A stretch of DNA of 64,000 nt, taken from positions 152,826 to 216,825 of the forward strand of contig CANJLQ010000006.1 of NCBI GenBank assembly GCA_947475735.1. Reading direction: 5' to 3'. Under the pieces are notes generated by a model. The model made no database searches. It was not told the DNA's origin and saw only the letters and a list, made by a program, of their open reading frames with translations. The translations under genes were made by a program, and so were the position numbers. The DNA comes from Caulobacteraceae bacterium. GTDB lineage: Bacteria > Pseudomonadota > Alphaproteobacteria > Caulobacterales > Caulobacteraceae. This document shows, in pieces, positions 1 to 7,649 of this stretch; position 1 is the stretch's first letter, and the number at the start of each line of letters is the position of its first letter.

Positions 1-602
1 CACAGGCGACCGACGTCTCGGTGAACAAGGCGACGGACATACTGTTCGCCGTGGCCGACACGCCGGAGGCGATGCTGGCGCTCGGCGAGGAGGACCTGAT
101 CCCCTTCATCGCCTCGATCGGTCTGTATCGGAACAAGGCGAAGAACGTCATCGCGCTGAGCCGCATCATCGTCGAGCAGCACGGCGGGATCACGCCCCTG
201 AACCGCGCCGATCTCCAGGCCTTGCCCGGCGTGGGGCGAAAGACCGCCAGCGTCGTCCTGAACGAACTGGGCATCGAGCCCGCGATCGCCGTGGACACCC
301 ATGTGTTCCGGGTCTCGCACCGGCTGGGCCTGGCCAATGCCTCGACCGCCGACAAGGTCGAGGACCAGCTGCACGCCGTGGTGCCCGAGGCCTTCCTCGC
401 CAAGGCCCACCACTGGCTGATCCTGCACGGCCGCTACACCTGCACGGCGAGGAAGCCGAATTGCGCGGGGTGCGTGATCTCAGACCTGTGTCCCTCGCGG
501 GGGCTCATGGCGGCGAGCGAAGAGGCGGCTCAGACCGCGTCCAGCCGCGCGCGGACCGCCTCAGCGAAGAGCAAGCCCCGATCGGGGGCCTCGGACAGGT
601 AG
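1..602 (+). CDS. nth: Endonuclease III, 5' end outside the window
   Basis: DNA glycosylase/AP lyase of base-excision repair that removes oxidised pyrimidines. The frame is already open at the left edge (first visible residues QATDVSVNKAT), so the gene starts upstream. Visible hallmarks are the helix-hairpin-helix LPGVGRKTA with the catalytic Lys, VDTHVFRVSHRLGL with the catalytic Asp, and the C-terminal 4Fe-4S loop spaced C-x6-C-x2-C-x5-C. After the last Cys there is a tail of about 36 residues rich in Ala, Ser and Arg, longer than in E. coli Nth. This tail overlaps the convergent ATP-grasp gene by about 73 bp. Family assignment is secure; whether the whole tail belongs to the functional protein is uncertain. 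Confidence 0.95.
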   Translation, partial: QATDVSVNKATDILFAVADTPEAMLALGEEDLIPFIASIGLYRNKAKNVIALSRIIVEQHGGITPLNRADLQALPGVGRKTASVVLNELGIEPAIAVDTHVFRVSHRLGLANASTADKVEDQLHAVVPEAFLAKAHHWLILHGRYTCTARKPNCAGCVISDLCPSRGLMAASEEAAQTASSRARTASAKSKPRSGASDR

Positions 603-1408
603 AAGTCCGGCTCGATCAGCTCGGCTTCCATCAGCAGCCAGCGGCCGTCGGTGACCTGAACCATGTCGATGCGGGCATAGAGCAGCGGCTCCTCGATCGC
701 GGCGAGGACCTGTTCGGCCAGGGCCATCGCGGCCGGCGAGGGGTCGGGCACCGTCGCATAGCGGCCGCCGTATTGCGACTGGATGCGGAAGTCCCCGGCC
801 TTGGCCGTCTTGTTGACCGCATGGCTGAAGCCGCCGCCGAAGAACAGCAACGACAGCTCGCCCTCCGCCACCAGCTCGGGCAGGAAGGGTTGGATCATGG
901 CCGCGCCGGGCGGCGGATCGGCCAGGCCCTCGCCGCGCGACACCTTGCCCGTCTTCCAAGCCCCGGCCGAGACGGTCGGCTTGACGATCAGGGTATCGGT
1001 GCCGAACCGGCCGAAGGCGGCCTCGATCTGATCCGGCTTGACCCGGTCGGTCCAGAGGGTGGGGGGAATGGCGACGCCCGCCGCCTCCAGCCGCCGCAGA
1101 TAGGCCTTGTCGGAGTTCCAGGCGAGGACCGACGCCGGATTGGCGATCCGCACCCCGGCCTCGTCCCACAGGCGGAGGGCGCTCAGCCAGGCCTCATGCC
1201 GCTGGTGATAGCCCCAGGTCAGGACGCTCAGGACCAAGGGATAGGCCAGAAGGCCGCGCGCATCTTCGGCGTGGTCGCTCCAGGGGGTGGATACGGCGGT
1301 GACGTCCGCCATCGCCAAGGCGGCGCGCAGCCGGTCCAGAACCTGAGGCCAGTGGGGCCCATAGGTGCCGTCGTCTGCGGCGGGGGTCAGGACGGCGATC
1401 TCTGTCAT
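530..1408 (-). CDS. ATP-grasp domain protein (glutathione-synthetase-like ATP-binding fold)
   Basis: Protein of 292 residues with an [12 protein letters not shown] core: a Lys-containing NSDKAYLRRLEAAGV segment near residue 100, a second ATP-binding strand TLIVKPTVSAGAW near 140, and a C-terminal acidic metal-binding strand (LLMEAELIEPDFYL). I chose the ATG at 1408 (MTEIAVLTPA); an upstream frame adds 12 unconvincing Pro/Ala residues. ATP-grasp enzymes ligate a carboxylate to an amine or thiol, but the substrate cannot be read from sequence. It is convergent with nth, with a 73 bp overlap, and divergent from the PfkB kinase about 80 bp away. Confidence 0.8.
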   Translation of the reverse strand: MTEIAVLTPAADDGTYGPHWPQVLDRLRAALAMADVTAVSTPWSDHAEDARGLLAYPLVLSVLTWGYHQRHEAWLSALRLWDEAGVRIANPASVLAWNSDKAYLRRLEAAGVAIPPTLWTDRVKPDQIEAAFGRFGTDTLIVKPTVSAGAWKTGKVSRGEGLADPPPGAAMIQPFLPELVAEGELSLLFFGGGFSHAVNKTAKAGDFRIQSQYGGRYATVPDPSPAAMALAEQVLAAIEEPLLYARIDMVQVTDGRWLLMEAELIEPDFYLSEAPDRGLLFAEAVRARLDAV

Positions 1409-1488
1409 GGGCGCTGGCCATACAGGGTTCGCCGGCGGGGGCAAGCCGGGGCTGGCGTCCGCTCCGTCGGGCCGCTATGGGGCGCCCC

Positions 1489-2502
1489 ATGACCCAAACC
1501 GCCCCCAAATACGACGTCTGCGCCGTCGGCAACGCCATCGTCGATGTTCTCGCACCGTGCGAGGCCAGCTTCCTGACCGCCCAAGGCCTGAACCCCGGCT
1601 CGATGCAGCTGGTCGACGAGGACCAGAGCGCGGCCCTGTACGACGCCATGGCGGCGGGCGTGGAGGCCTCGGGCGGCTCGGCGGGCAACACCGTCGCGGG
1701 CGTCGGCTCGTTCGGCGGCCGGGCGGCCTACGTCGGCAAGGTCGCGGCCGACACCCTGGGCGGGGTCTTCACCCACGACATCCGGGCGGCGGGCGTGCAT
1801 TTCGATACCCCGGCGCTGGAAGGCGGAGCCGGGACCGGCCGTTGTCTGATCAATGTCACCTCGGACGGACAGCGCACCATGTGCACCTTCCTCGGGGCGG
1901 CCAACCAGTTGTCGGTCGCCGACATCGACGCGGCCCTGATCGGCGACAGCGCCATCGTCTATCTGGAAGGCTATCTGTTCGACCCGGCCCCGGCCCGCGC
2001 GGCCTTCGAGGCGGCGGCGGCAGCGGCCCACGCAGCGGGACGCAAGGTCGCGATCACCCTGTCCGACGCCTTCGTGGTTGGCCGCTGGCGGACTGAACTT
2101 CTGGCCTTCATCCAGGCCTCCGCCGACATCGTCCTGGCCAATGAGGTCGAGCTTCTGGCCCTGTTCGAGACCGAGGATTTCGACGCAGCCGCCGAACGGC
2201 TGTCGTCGCTCGTCGAGATCGCCGCCGTGACGCGGGGCGAGCACGGCTCGGTCGTGATCCGCGGCTCGGAGCGGGCGGTGGTCCAGGCCTTCGCCGCGGA
2301 CCGGGTGATCGATACGACGGGGGCGGGCGACCAGTATGCAGCGGGCTTCCTGCTGGGTCTGGCGCGCGGTCTGTCGCTGGCGGACGCCGGGGCCCTGGGG
2401 TCGCTGGCGGCGGCCGAGGTCATCGGCCACTGGGGTCCGCGCCCGATGATGTCCCTGCACGAGCTGGCCGAGCAGAAGGGCCTCAGGCTCCACGCCGTTT
2501 GA
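1489..2502 (+). CDS. PfkB-family kinase, probably adenosine kinase
   Basis: Carbohydrate/nucleoside kinase of the ribokinase (PfkB) fold, about 337 residues. The N-terminal strand YDVCAVGNAIVDVL, the glycine-rich GGSAGNTVAGVGSFGG, and the C-terminal signature DTTGAGDQYAAGFLLGL with the catalytic Asp are all intact. Family members of this architecture in Alphaproteobacteria are commonly called adenosine kinase, recycling adenosine to AMP, but specificity is an inference. An ATG 12 bp upstream (1477) is an alternative start. The 3' end overlaps the convergent Smr gene by 20 bp. Confidence 0.85.
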   Translation: MTQTAPKYDVCAVGNAIVDVLAPCEASFLTAQGLNPGSMQLVDEDQSAALYDAMAAGVEASGGSAGNTVAGVGSFGGRAAYVGKVAADTLGGVFTHDIRAAGVHFDTPALEGGAGTGRCLINVTSDGQRTMCTFLGAANQLSVADIDAALIGDSAIVYLEGYLFDPAPARAAFEAAAAAAHAAGRKVAITLSDAFVVGRWRTELLAFIQASADIVLANEVELLALFETEDFDAAAERLSSLVEIAAVTRGEHGSVVIRGSERAVVQAFAADRVIDTTGAGDQYAAGFLLGLARGLSLADAGALGSLAAAEVIGHWGPRPMMSLHELAEQKGLRLHAV

Positions 2503-3046
2503 GTGTGACGTAGAAGGCCCCGTCGCCGCCGTGGCGACGATGGGCCGAGGCGAAGCCGGATACCACGCCCCTGAGCGCATGGGCCTGGAGCCATTCCTGG
2601 ATCGAGGCGCGGATGACCCCGCCGCCCCGCCGGCCCTGGCCCGTGACGACCAGCACGGCCCGCAGGCCGCGCGCCTGGGCCCCGTTCAGGAAGGCCCTCA
2701 GCTGATCCTCGGCCTCGAAGCGACCGAAGCCATGCAGGTCGATCGAGGCTTCGATCGGATCCCGCTCTCGTGACAGGCGGCGCTGGCGGCGTGGCTCCAG
2801 CGGCTCGGGTGCGCCGTGGGCGGGCGCGGCGTGCGGGGCGGCAGGCTTCGGCGTGGATCGGGCGGTCGGGGCTGTCGCGGAGGGACGAAGCGGCATCGGC
2901 CGCGAGGTCTTCACCTCGACCGCCGCCGGAGCCTCGGCCGCGATTCTCAGTGCCTTTCTGACCCGGGCGGGCGTGACCGATCCGGACACGCGAGCCCACA
3001 GGCGGCGGTCCTCGGCGCTCAGGTCTGGCGGGGGACGCCGGGCCAT
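2483..3046 (-). CDS. Smr/MutS2-type domain protein
   Basis: Protein of 187 residues with a charged Pro/Ala-rich N-terminal half, probably disordered, and a C-terminal Smr domain. The hallmark IDLHGFGRFEA (LDLHG motif) sits near residue 102, followed by VVTGQGRRGGGVIRASIQEWL (the TGxG motif). Smr domains are structure-dependent or RNA-directed endonucleases related to the MutS2 C-terminus. The gene starts 3 bp after the stop of the HTH regulator on the same strand, so it probably belongs to the DUF2975-HTH-Smr transcription unit. Biological target unknown. Confidence 0.85.
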   Translation of the reverse strand: MARRPPPDLSAEDRRLWARVSGSVTPARVRKALRIAAEAPAAVEVKTSRPMPLRPSATAPTARSTPKPAAPHAAPAHGAPEPLEPRRQRRLSRERDPIEASIDLHGFGRFEAEDQLRAFLNGAQARGLRAVLVVTGQGRRGGGVIRASIQEWLQAHALRGVVSGFASAHRRHGGDGAFYVTLKRRGA

Positions 3047-3049
3047 GGC

Positions 3050-3289
3050 TCAGCCTTCGTCGTCGTCGAGGTCGGGCTCAGGCGGGCCGGGCTCATAGGT
3101 CAGGATGTCGCCGGGCTGGCACTCTAGTTCGCGGCACAGGGCGTACAGGGTGGTGAAGCGCACGGCCCGCGCCTTGCCGGTCTTGAGGATCGACAGGTTG
3201 GCGACCGTCACACCCACGCGATCGGCGAGCTCGGTCAGCGACATGCGCCGCTCGACCAGCAGACGGTCCAGCTGGATCCGGATGGCCAT
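3050..3289 (-). CDS. Small XRE/Cro-type helix-turn-helix regulator
   Basis: Protein of 79 residues, almost all a Cro/CI-type helix-turn-helix: SLTELADRVGVTVANLSILK reads as scaffold and recognition helices, followed by RFTTLYALCRELECQPGDIL. This compact type usually lies next to a DUF2975 membrane protein, as it does here 37 bp upstream. The family is thought to form membrane-protein/regulator pairs, but no ligand is known. An acidic C-terminal tail (PDLDDDEG) ends 3 bp before the Smr gene. Confidence 0.9.
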   Translation of the reverse strand: MAIRIQLDRLLVERRMSLTELADRVGVTVANLSILKTGKARAVRFTTLYALCRELECQPGDILTYEPGPPEPDLDDDEG

Positions 3290-3326
3290 CAGGTGGACCC
3301 CCTCGCGCGGCTAGCGTTAGCGCCCC

Positions 3327-3971
3327 TCATATCGTCAGCTCCGACTCGCGGCGAAGACGCGCGCCCTCGCGGAAGACTTCGGCCAGGACGAAGACCACCA
3401 GAACCGAAAAGATCGGGGTCAGCAGCTCGCCGAACCCCTGTCGTTCCATTACGCCGGGGGCCAGCCGGGCGGCGACCACGCCCTGGGCCAGCCAGACGCC
3501 TCCGGTCACGACCGCCAGGATCAGGCCCACCTGTCGCAGGCGGCGCACATTGTCCGGCTGGAACGGATCGCCCAGCGTCAGGGTGCGGAAGATCATGCGA
3601 AGGTTCCGCAGGATCAGCAGGAAACCGCCGAAATAGGCGGTCAGGGCCCCGACGCCGAACAGCAGCAAGGGCCGCGTCAATGGTTGCTGGCGGCCCCCTG
3701 TGTCGTTCGACACGGTAATGTTCAGATTGGCGATGGGGATGAAGATCGAGGCGAGAAACACCAGCAGCAGGACCGCGGTGATGACCATCAGCAGCACATA
3801 GGCGACGTCGAGCGCGATCTTCAGCAGGCTCGACACCGAGCCGGGGCCGAGCGTCTTGAACGGAGTCTTGAAAGAGATCCGCAAGGGGATCTTGCGCCCC
3901 AGGGCCCGGAGCCCGGGCAGGCGCGGCGTCGGCCGGTCGGATCGTTCGGGATGTGACCGGTCGGCGGGCAT
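3327..3971 (-). CDS. DUF2975 integral membrane protein
   Basis: Protein of 214 residues with four predicted membrane segments: residues ~50-80 (IALDVAYVLLMVITAVLLLV), ~100-125, ~148-170 and ~185-205. The segment RNLRMIFRTLTLGDPFQPDN is the conserved cytoplasmic stretch of DUF2975. Together with the downstream small HTH protein it forms the common DUF2975/HTH pair, which may sense a membrane or envelope signal (inference). It is the first gene of a minus-strand cluster with the HTH and Smr genes. The basic, Pro-rich N-terminal 45 residues are atypically long, and an internal start is possible. Confidence 0.8.
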   Translation of the reverse strand: MPADRSHPERSDRPTPRLPGLRALGRKIPLRISFKTPFKTLGPGSVSSLLKIALDVAYVLLMVITAVLLLVFLASIFIPIANLNITVSNDTGGRQQPLTRPLLLFGVGALTAYFGGFLLILRNLRMIFRTLTLGDPFQPDNVRRLRQVGLILAVVTGGVWLAQGVVAARLAPGVMERQGFGELLTPIFSVLVVFVLAEVFREGARLRRESELTI

Positions 3972-4149
3972 CGGCGATCTCTCGCCGGGGATCAGGCCGC
4001 GATGGCCGCGCGGGGTCCGGCGAACCCCGACGCGGCTCTATACATCGCGTTTTCGGTCAATGGAGAAGGGCCTTCTGTTCTTGTGGCTCCTGCGGGGCCC
4101 GCAGGCTTCGCGACTTGAGCCGTCGTGGGTCGTTGGTTCCGCTCAAACC
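3972..4149. other. Intergenic stretch with a perfect palindrome
   Basis: About 180 bp between the DUF2975 gene and the repeat at 4150. It contains the palindrome CCTGCGGGGCCCGCAGG at 4089-4105, able to form a GC stem. It lies downstream of the 38-residue minus-strand gene and could help terminate that transcript, but it lacks a T-run. No convincing coding region is seen here on either strand. Confidence 0.4.
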
Positions 4150-4191
4150 GTCGCTCAAGCAATGAGCGACCGCGTCGCGAATGGTAGCGAC
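4150..4191. repeat. Dispersed palindromic repeat, copy 1
   Basis: Element with arms GTCGCT (4150-4155) and AGCGAC (4186-4191) around a core that begins CAAGC and contains GAGCGACCGCGTCGCGA. Copies at 8540-8579 and 17568-17610 share the core, while their arms differ but still pair (GTCGCT/AGCGAC, GCGCT/AGCGC, TGCGGCT/AGCCGCA). Covarying arms argue for selection on the hairpin. This copy sits 2 bp past the stop of the 38-residue gene. Confidence 0.7.
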
Positions 4192-4193
4192 CC

Positions 4194-4310
4194 TCAGAAG
4201 GACTGCACCAGGATGGCGACCAGGGCGGTCGGCAGGGCGGCGAGCAGGGCGGCGTTGATCAGCACGGTGCCGACCTTGTCCATCATCAGCGAGGCGTTCA
4301 GGGTGTTCAT
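4194..4310 (-). CDS. Small hydrophobic membrane peptide, 38 residues
   Basis: Short reading frame beginning MNTLNASLMMDKV and ending in one strongly hydrophobic segment (VLINAALLAALPTALVAIL) that should span the inner membrane. The ATG at 4310 is preceded by a very good ribosome-binding site (GAAGGAAGAG, 4-5 nt spacing), which is the main evidence that it is translated. A longer in-frame extension upstream has no such site and a poor composition. The gene is divergent from the rdgB operon and has repeat copy 1 just after its stop. I do not recognise a family. It could be a regulator of a membrane complex or a toxin-like peptide; both are speculation. Confidence 0.6.
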   Translation of the reverse strand: MNTLNASLMMDKVGTVLINAALLAALPTALVAILVQSF

Positions 4311-4463
4311 CGTTCTCTTCCTTCGATCCTGAGTGCGGGTCATTTGTTGCCCGCATTCTCTGCCACCGGGGTTCGACTTGCTCGTTTCGACCAAACCGTG
4401 GAACGTCGTGGCCTCCGTTCGTGAGAACATAGATAGGCCGTGCCAGACGGCTTTGCACGTTAC

Positions 4464-4485
4464 ATATCGTTTAACGATATTAAAC
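4464..4485. promoter_or_regulatory. Operator-like palindrome upstream of rdgB
   Basis: ATATCGTTTAACGATAT at 4464-4480 is a perfect 8+1+8 palindrome, and it overlaps GTTTAA-N5-TTAAAC at 4469-4485. It is an AT-rich island in very GC-rich DNA, about 40 bp before the rdgB start and about 155 bp before the divergent peptide gene. The form resembles sites of ArsR-type or other dimeric regulators. No cognate regulator gene lies next to it. Confidence 0.55.
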
Positions 4486-4520
4486 TTCGGCAATGGAATG
4501 TTTCAAACCGTGGAGACCGC

Positions 4521-5126
4521 GTGAAACTGAAGCTTATCAAGGGGATGCGGCTGGTCGCGGCGACCCACAACGCCGGAAAGGCGCGCGAAATCCACGCCCT
4601 GCTGGACGGACATTACACGGTGGTCACCGCCGGCGCGCTGAACCTGCCCGAACCGGCCGAAACCGAGACCACTTTTGTCGGCAACGCCATGCTGAAGGCG
4701 CGTCACGCTGCCGCCTTCTCGGGCGAGGTCAGCCTGGCCGACGATTCCGGCCTTTCGGTCGCGGCCCTGGACGGGGCCCCCGGCATCTTCTCGGCGCGGT
4801 GGGGGGGACCAGAGCGGGACTTCGGCCTGGCGATGAGGAAGATCGAGGAGCGGCTAGAGGACCTGGGGGCCACGGATCGCGGCGCCTTCTTCACCTCCGC
4901 CCTGGCCGTCGCCTGGCCCGATGGACCCTGCGTGGTCGTGGAAGGCCGGGTCGACGGGCAGCTGACCTTCCCGCCCCGGGGCGACCGGGGCTTCGGCTAC
5001 GACCCGATCTTCATCCCGGACGGCCACGCCCTGACCTTCGCCGAGATGGCCCCGGCGCTGAAGGACGGTCTCAGCCACCGCGCCCGGGCGTTCGAGCAGC
5101 TGAAGGCCGCGCTCATTGACGGATGA
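4521..5126 (+). CDS. rdgB: RdgB/HAM1 non-canonical purine NTP pyrophosphatase
   Basis: Hydrolyses dITP, ITP and XTP to monophosphates, keeping deaminated purines out of DNA. The N-terminal nucleotide-binding motif ATHNAGKAREI, the FVGNAMLKARHAA segment, LADDSGLSVAALDGAPGIFSARW and the C-terminal GFGYDPIFIP and SHRARAF are all present. Start: a GTG at 4521 (VKLKLIKGMRLV) has GGAG about 8 nt upstream; the internal ATG at 4545 is possible but poorly spaced from AAGGGG. It overlaps the TTG start of hemW by 11 bp and heads the rdgB-hemW-rsmI-yraN run typical of Caulobacterales. Confidence 0.93.
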   Translation: MKLKLIKGMRLVAATHNAGKAREIHALLDGHYTVVTAGALNLPEPAETETTFVGNAMLKARHAAAFSGEVSLADDSGLSVAALDGAPGIFSARWGGPERDFGLAMRKIEERLEDLGATDRGAFFTSALAVAWPDGPCVVVEGRVDGQLTFPPRGDRGFGYDPIFIPDGHALTFAEMAPALKDGLSHRARAFEQLKAALIDG

Positions 5127-6270
5127 CCGTCCGGACGGGGTCGCCGTCTATGTCCACTGGCCCTATTGCGCCCGCATCTGCCCCTACTGCGACTTCAACG
5201 TGGTCAAGGACCGGGGCTGGCGCGAGGAGCAGGCGGTGCTGGTCCAGGCCATCCTGACCGACCTGTCGGCCCAGGCGACGAGGCTGGGCGAGCAACCGCT
5301 GGCGTCGATCTTCTTCGGAGGCGGCACCCCGTCGCTGATGCGGCCGGAGGACGTGGCGGCGGTGATCGCGACGGCGCGGAGGCTGTTCGCCCCGGCGGGC
5401 CCGGTCGAGATCACCCTGGAGGCCAATCCCACGGATGCTGAGGCGGCCCATTTCGCGGCATTGAGGGAGGCGGGCGTGAACCGCCTGTCCTTGGGGGTCC
5501 AGTCGCTGGACGAGGCCGAACTGGCCTTTCTGGGCCGCAATCATTCGTCCGCCGAGGCCCGCCGGGCCATCGCCGTGGCGGCCTCGGTGTTCGACCGCCT
5601 GTCGATCGACCTGATCCACGCCTTGCCGGGTCAGACCGTCGCCGGATGGACGTCGGCTCTGGAGCAGGCGCTCGCCCTGGGGTTCGAGCACGTCTCGCCG
5701 TATCAACTGACGATCGCGGAGGGCACGGCCTTCGCGCGGGCAGTGGAGCGCGGCGCCCTGGTCCCGCCCGACGAGGACACGGCCGCCGACCTGTACGACG
5801 CGACCCAGGCCGTGCTGGGGGCGGCGGGGTTCGAGGCCTATGAGGTGTCAAACCACGCCCGGGGCCCGGCGGCGCGGTCGGCGCACAATCTGCATGTCTG
5901 GCGCGGCGGCGACTATCTCGGGGTCGGGCCGGGGGCCCACGGGCGAACGACCGTCGCCGGGGTGCGGACCGCCACGGTCGCCCACCGCCGCATCGCCGAC
6001 TATGTGGCCGGCGTGGCCTCCGGGGCGGCGTGGAGCGAGGCGGAGGCGCTGGATGCGAGAGATGCGGCCGAGGAACGCCTGCTGCTCGGGCTGCGCAGCG
6101 TCGAAGGGGTGCCTCTGAGCCTGCTGCCCGACCTCGATCTCGATCCGGGCAAGGCCCCCGTCGCCCAACTGGTCTCCGACGGCTTTTTGAGCACCTCTGA
6201 CGGCCGGCTGGCCGCGACGGGGACGGGGCGTCCGGTCCTGGATGCCGTGCTGAAGGCGCTCCTGACCTGA
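5116..6270 (+). CDS. hemW: HemW, radical SAM heme chaperone (coproporphyrinogen oxidase-like)
   Basis: Radical SAM protein of 384 residues. The 4Fe-4S motif C-x3-C-x2-C reads CARICPYC near residue 16, within YVHWPYCARICPYCDFNV. IFFGGGTPSL and the C-terminal HemN-like domain follow. HemW is thought to deliver heme to respiratory enzymes rather than act as an oxygen-independent coproporphyrinogen oxidase; the short Cys motif without an extra upstream Cys fits HemW. No ATG or GTG exists before the Cys motif in this frame, so translation must start at the TTG at 5116, inside the end of rdgB. This suggests translational coupling. Confidence 0.92.
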   Translation: MTDDRPDGVAVYVHWPYCARICPYCDFNVVKDRGWREEQAVLVQAILTDLSAQATRLGEQPLASIFFGGGTPSLMRPEDVAAVIATARRLFAPAGPVEITLEANPTDAEAAHFAALREAGVNRLSLGVQSLDEAELAFLGRNHSSAEARRAIAVAASVFDRLSIDLIHALPGQTVAGWTSALEQALALGFEHVSPYQLTIAEGTAFARAVERGALVPPDEDTAADLYDATQAVLGAAGFEAYEVSNHARGPAARSAHNLHVWRGGDYLGVGPGAHGRTTVAGVRTATVAHRRIADYVAGVASGAAWSEAEALDARDAAEERLLLGLRSVEGVPLSLLPDLDLDPGKAPVAQLVSDGFLSTSDGRLAATGTGRPVLDAVLKALLT

Positions 6271-6313
6271 GGCCGTCCTTGCCCGGGCCCGCCCCGGCTG
6301 GCACGGTCGGGCG

Positions 6314-7189
6314 ATGATCGAGGCCGTCCTGTTCCCCCCCACCGCGCCTCCGGCCCGGCCCGTCTCGCCGGGTCTGTATCTGGTCTCGACGCCCATCGGG
6401 AACCTCAGAGACATGACCCTGCGGGCGCTCGACGTGCTGGCCGCCGCCGATCTTGTTCTGGCCGAGGACACGCGGGTGACCGCCAAGCTTTTAGCCGCCT
6501 ATGGGCTGAAGGCGCGGCTGGAGCGGTGCGACGACCACGCCTCGACCCGCGCCGCCGAACTGGCGATCGAGCGTGTCGCGGGGGGCGGTGTGGTGGCGCT
6601 GGTGTCCGACGCCGGCACGCCGATGGTGTCGGACCCCGGTTTCGTCGTGGCGCGGGCGGTGATCGCGGCGGGCCTGGCGGTCCACCCGATCCCGGGCGCG
6701 TCCAGCCTGCTGGCGGCCTTGGTGCTGTCGGGCCTGCCGGCGGATCAGGTGACCTTCGTCGGCTTCCTACCGCCCAAGTCGGCCGGGCGGGTCGCGGCCC
6801 TGACCGAACTCAGGGCCGCGCGTCAGACCCTGGTGCTGTTCGAGAGCGGGCCTCGGCTGCGCGCCAGCCTGACCGACATGGCTGCCGTCTTGGGCCCTCG
6901 CCCGGCCGCCGTCTGTCGCGAACTGACCAAGCTTTACGAGACCTGCGTGCGGGGATCGCTGGCCGAGCTCGCCGCCGACCCGGCCTTGGACGCGCCCAAG
7001 GGCGAGATCGTCGTCGTCATCGGCCCCGGCGAGACCGAGATCGCCAGCGCGGCCGATGCCGACACGGCCCTGGCCGAGGCCCTGACCCGCCTGGCCCCCG
7101 GAGAGGCGGCCTCGGAGGTGTCGCGCGCGCTCGACCTGCCGCGAAAGCCGCTCTATCGCCGGGCGCTGGAGCTGCAGGGGCGGGGATGA
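6314..7189 (+). CDS. rsmI: 16S rRNA (cytidine-1402-2'-O)-methyltransferase
   Basis: Tetrapyrrole-methylase-fold SAM enzyme of 291 residues that 2'-O-methylates C1402 in the ribosomal P site. Diagnostic segments are GLYLVSTPIGNLRDMTLRAL, AEDTRVTAKLL, LVSDAGTPMVSDPGF and IPGASSLLAALVLSGLP, followed by FVGFLPPKSAGR. The C-terminal 60 residues form the usual RsmI tail. Its stop overlaps the yraN start as ATGA (7186-7189). It follows hemW by about 40 bp on the same strand. Confidence 0.95.
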   Translation: MIEAVLFPPTAPPARPVSPGLYLVSTPIGNLRDMTLRALDVLAAADLVLAEDTRVTAKLLAAYGLKARLERCDDHASTRAAELAIERVAGGGVVALVSDAGTPMVSDPGFVVARAVIAAGLAVHPIPGASSLLAALVLSGLPADQVTFVGFLPPKSAGRVAALTELRAARQTLVLFESGPRLRASLTDMAAVLGPRPAAVCRELTKLYETCVRGSLAELAADPALDAPKGEIVVVIGPGETEIASAADADTALAEALTRLAPGEAASEVSRALDLPRKPLYRRALELQGRG

Positions 7190-7593
7190 AGCCGTCGAGG
7201 GTCGCCAAGCCCGTGACGCCGACGCGGCCCAAGGCGGCCTGGCGGATGGCGCTGGGCGGCCGCGCCTTCCGCGAGGGCCACACGGCCGAATGGATCGCCG
7301 CCGCCTGGCTGATGGCCAAGGGCTATCGCATTCTGGGCTTTCGGCTGAAGACGCCTGCGGCCGAGATCGACATCCTGGCGCAGCGGGGCGGCGTGCTGGC
7401 GGTGGTGGAGGTCAAGCGCCGCGCCACGGTCGAGGCGGCGGAGGGGGCCCTTCAAGCTCGTCAACTGGACCGATTGCGACTGGCCGGGAGCAAGGTGTTG
7501 CGCCAAAGACCCGGTCTGAAAGGCCTTCGCTTGCGGATCGATACCGTGACGCTGGCACCCGGACACTTTCCACGTCATCGTCGTGATCTGTAG
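7186..7593 (+). CDS. YraN-family (UPF0102) endonuclease-like protein
   Basis: Protein of 135 residues with a degenerate PD-(D/E)xK nuclease fold: GHTAEWIAAAWLMAKGYRIL, AAEIDILAQRGG with the active-site Asp, and VVEVKRRA with the E-x-K pair. A basic N-terminal 25 residues precede the domain. The family usually lies next to rsmI, as here, where the start overlaps the rsmI stop by 4 bp. Its physiological role is not settled; a nuclease or recombination-associated activity is inferred from the fold. Confidence 0.9.
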   Translation: MKPSRVAKPVTPTRPKAAWRMALGGRAFREGHTAEWIAAAWLMAKGYRILGFRLKTPAAEIDILAQRGGVLAVVEVKRRATVEAAEGALQARQLDRLRLAGSKVLRQRPGLKGLRLRIDTVTLAPGHFPRHRRDL

Positions 7594-7649
7594 TTCCACG
7601 AGATTTCCACGACGAAATCTTGCGGGACGGGTCGTCGGGGGACGTCGGG

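Noticed and set aside
4469..4485. A CtrA binding site (TTAA-N7-TTAAC) upstream of rdgB
   Set aside because: The two TTAA blocks are 5 bp apart instead of 7, and the sequence is better explained as a palindromic operator.
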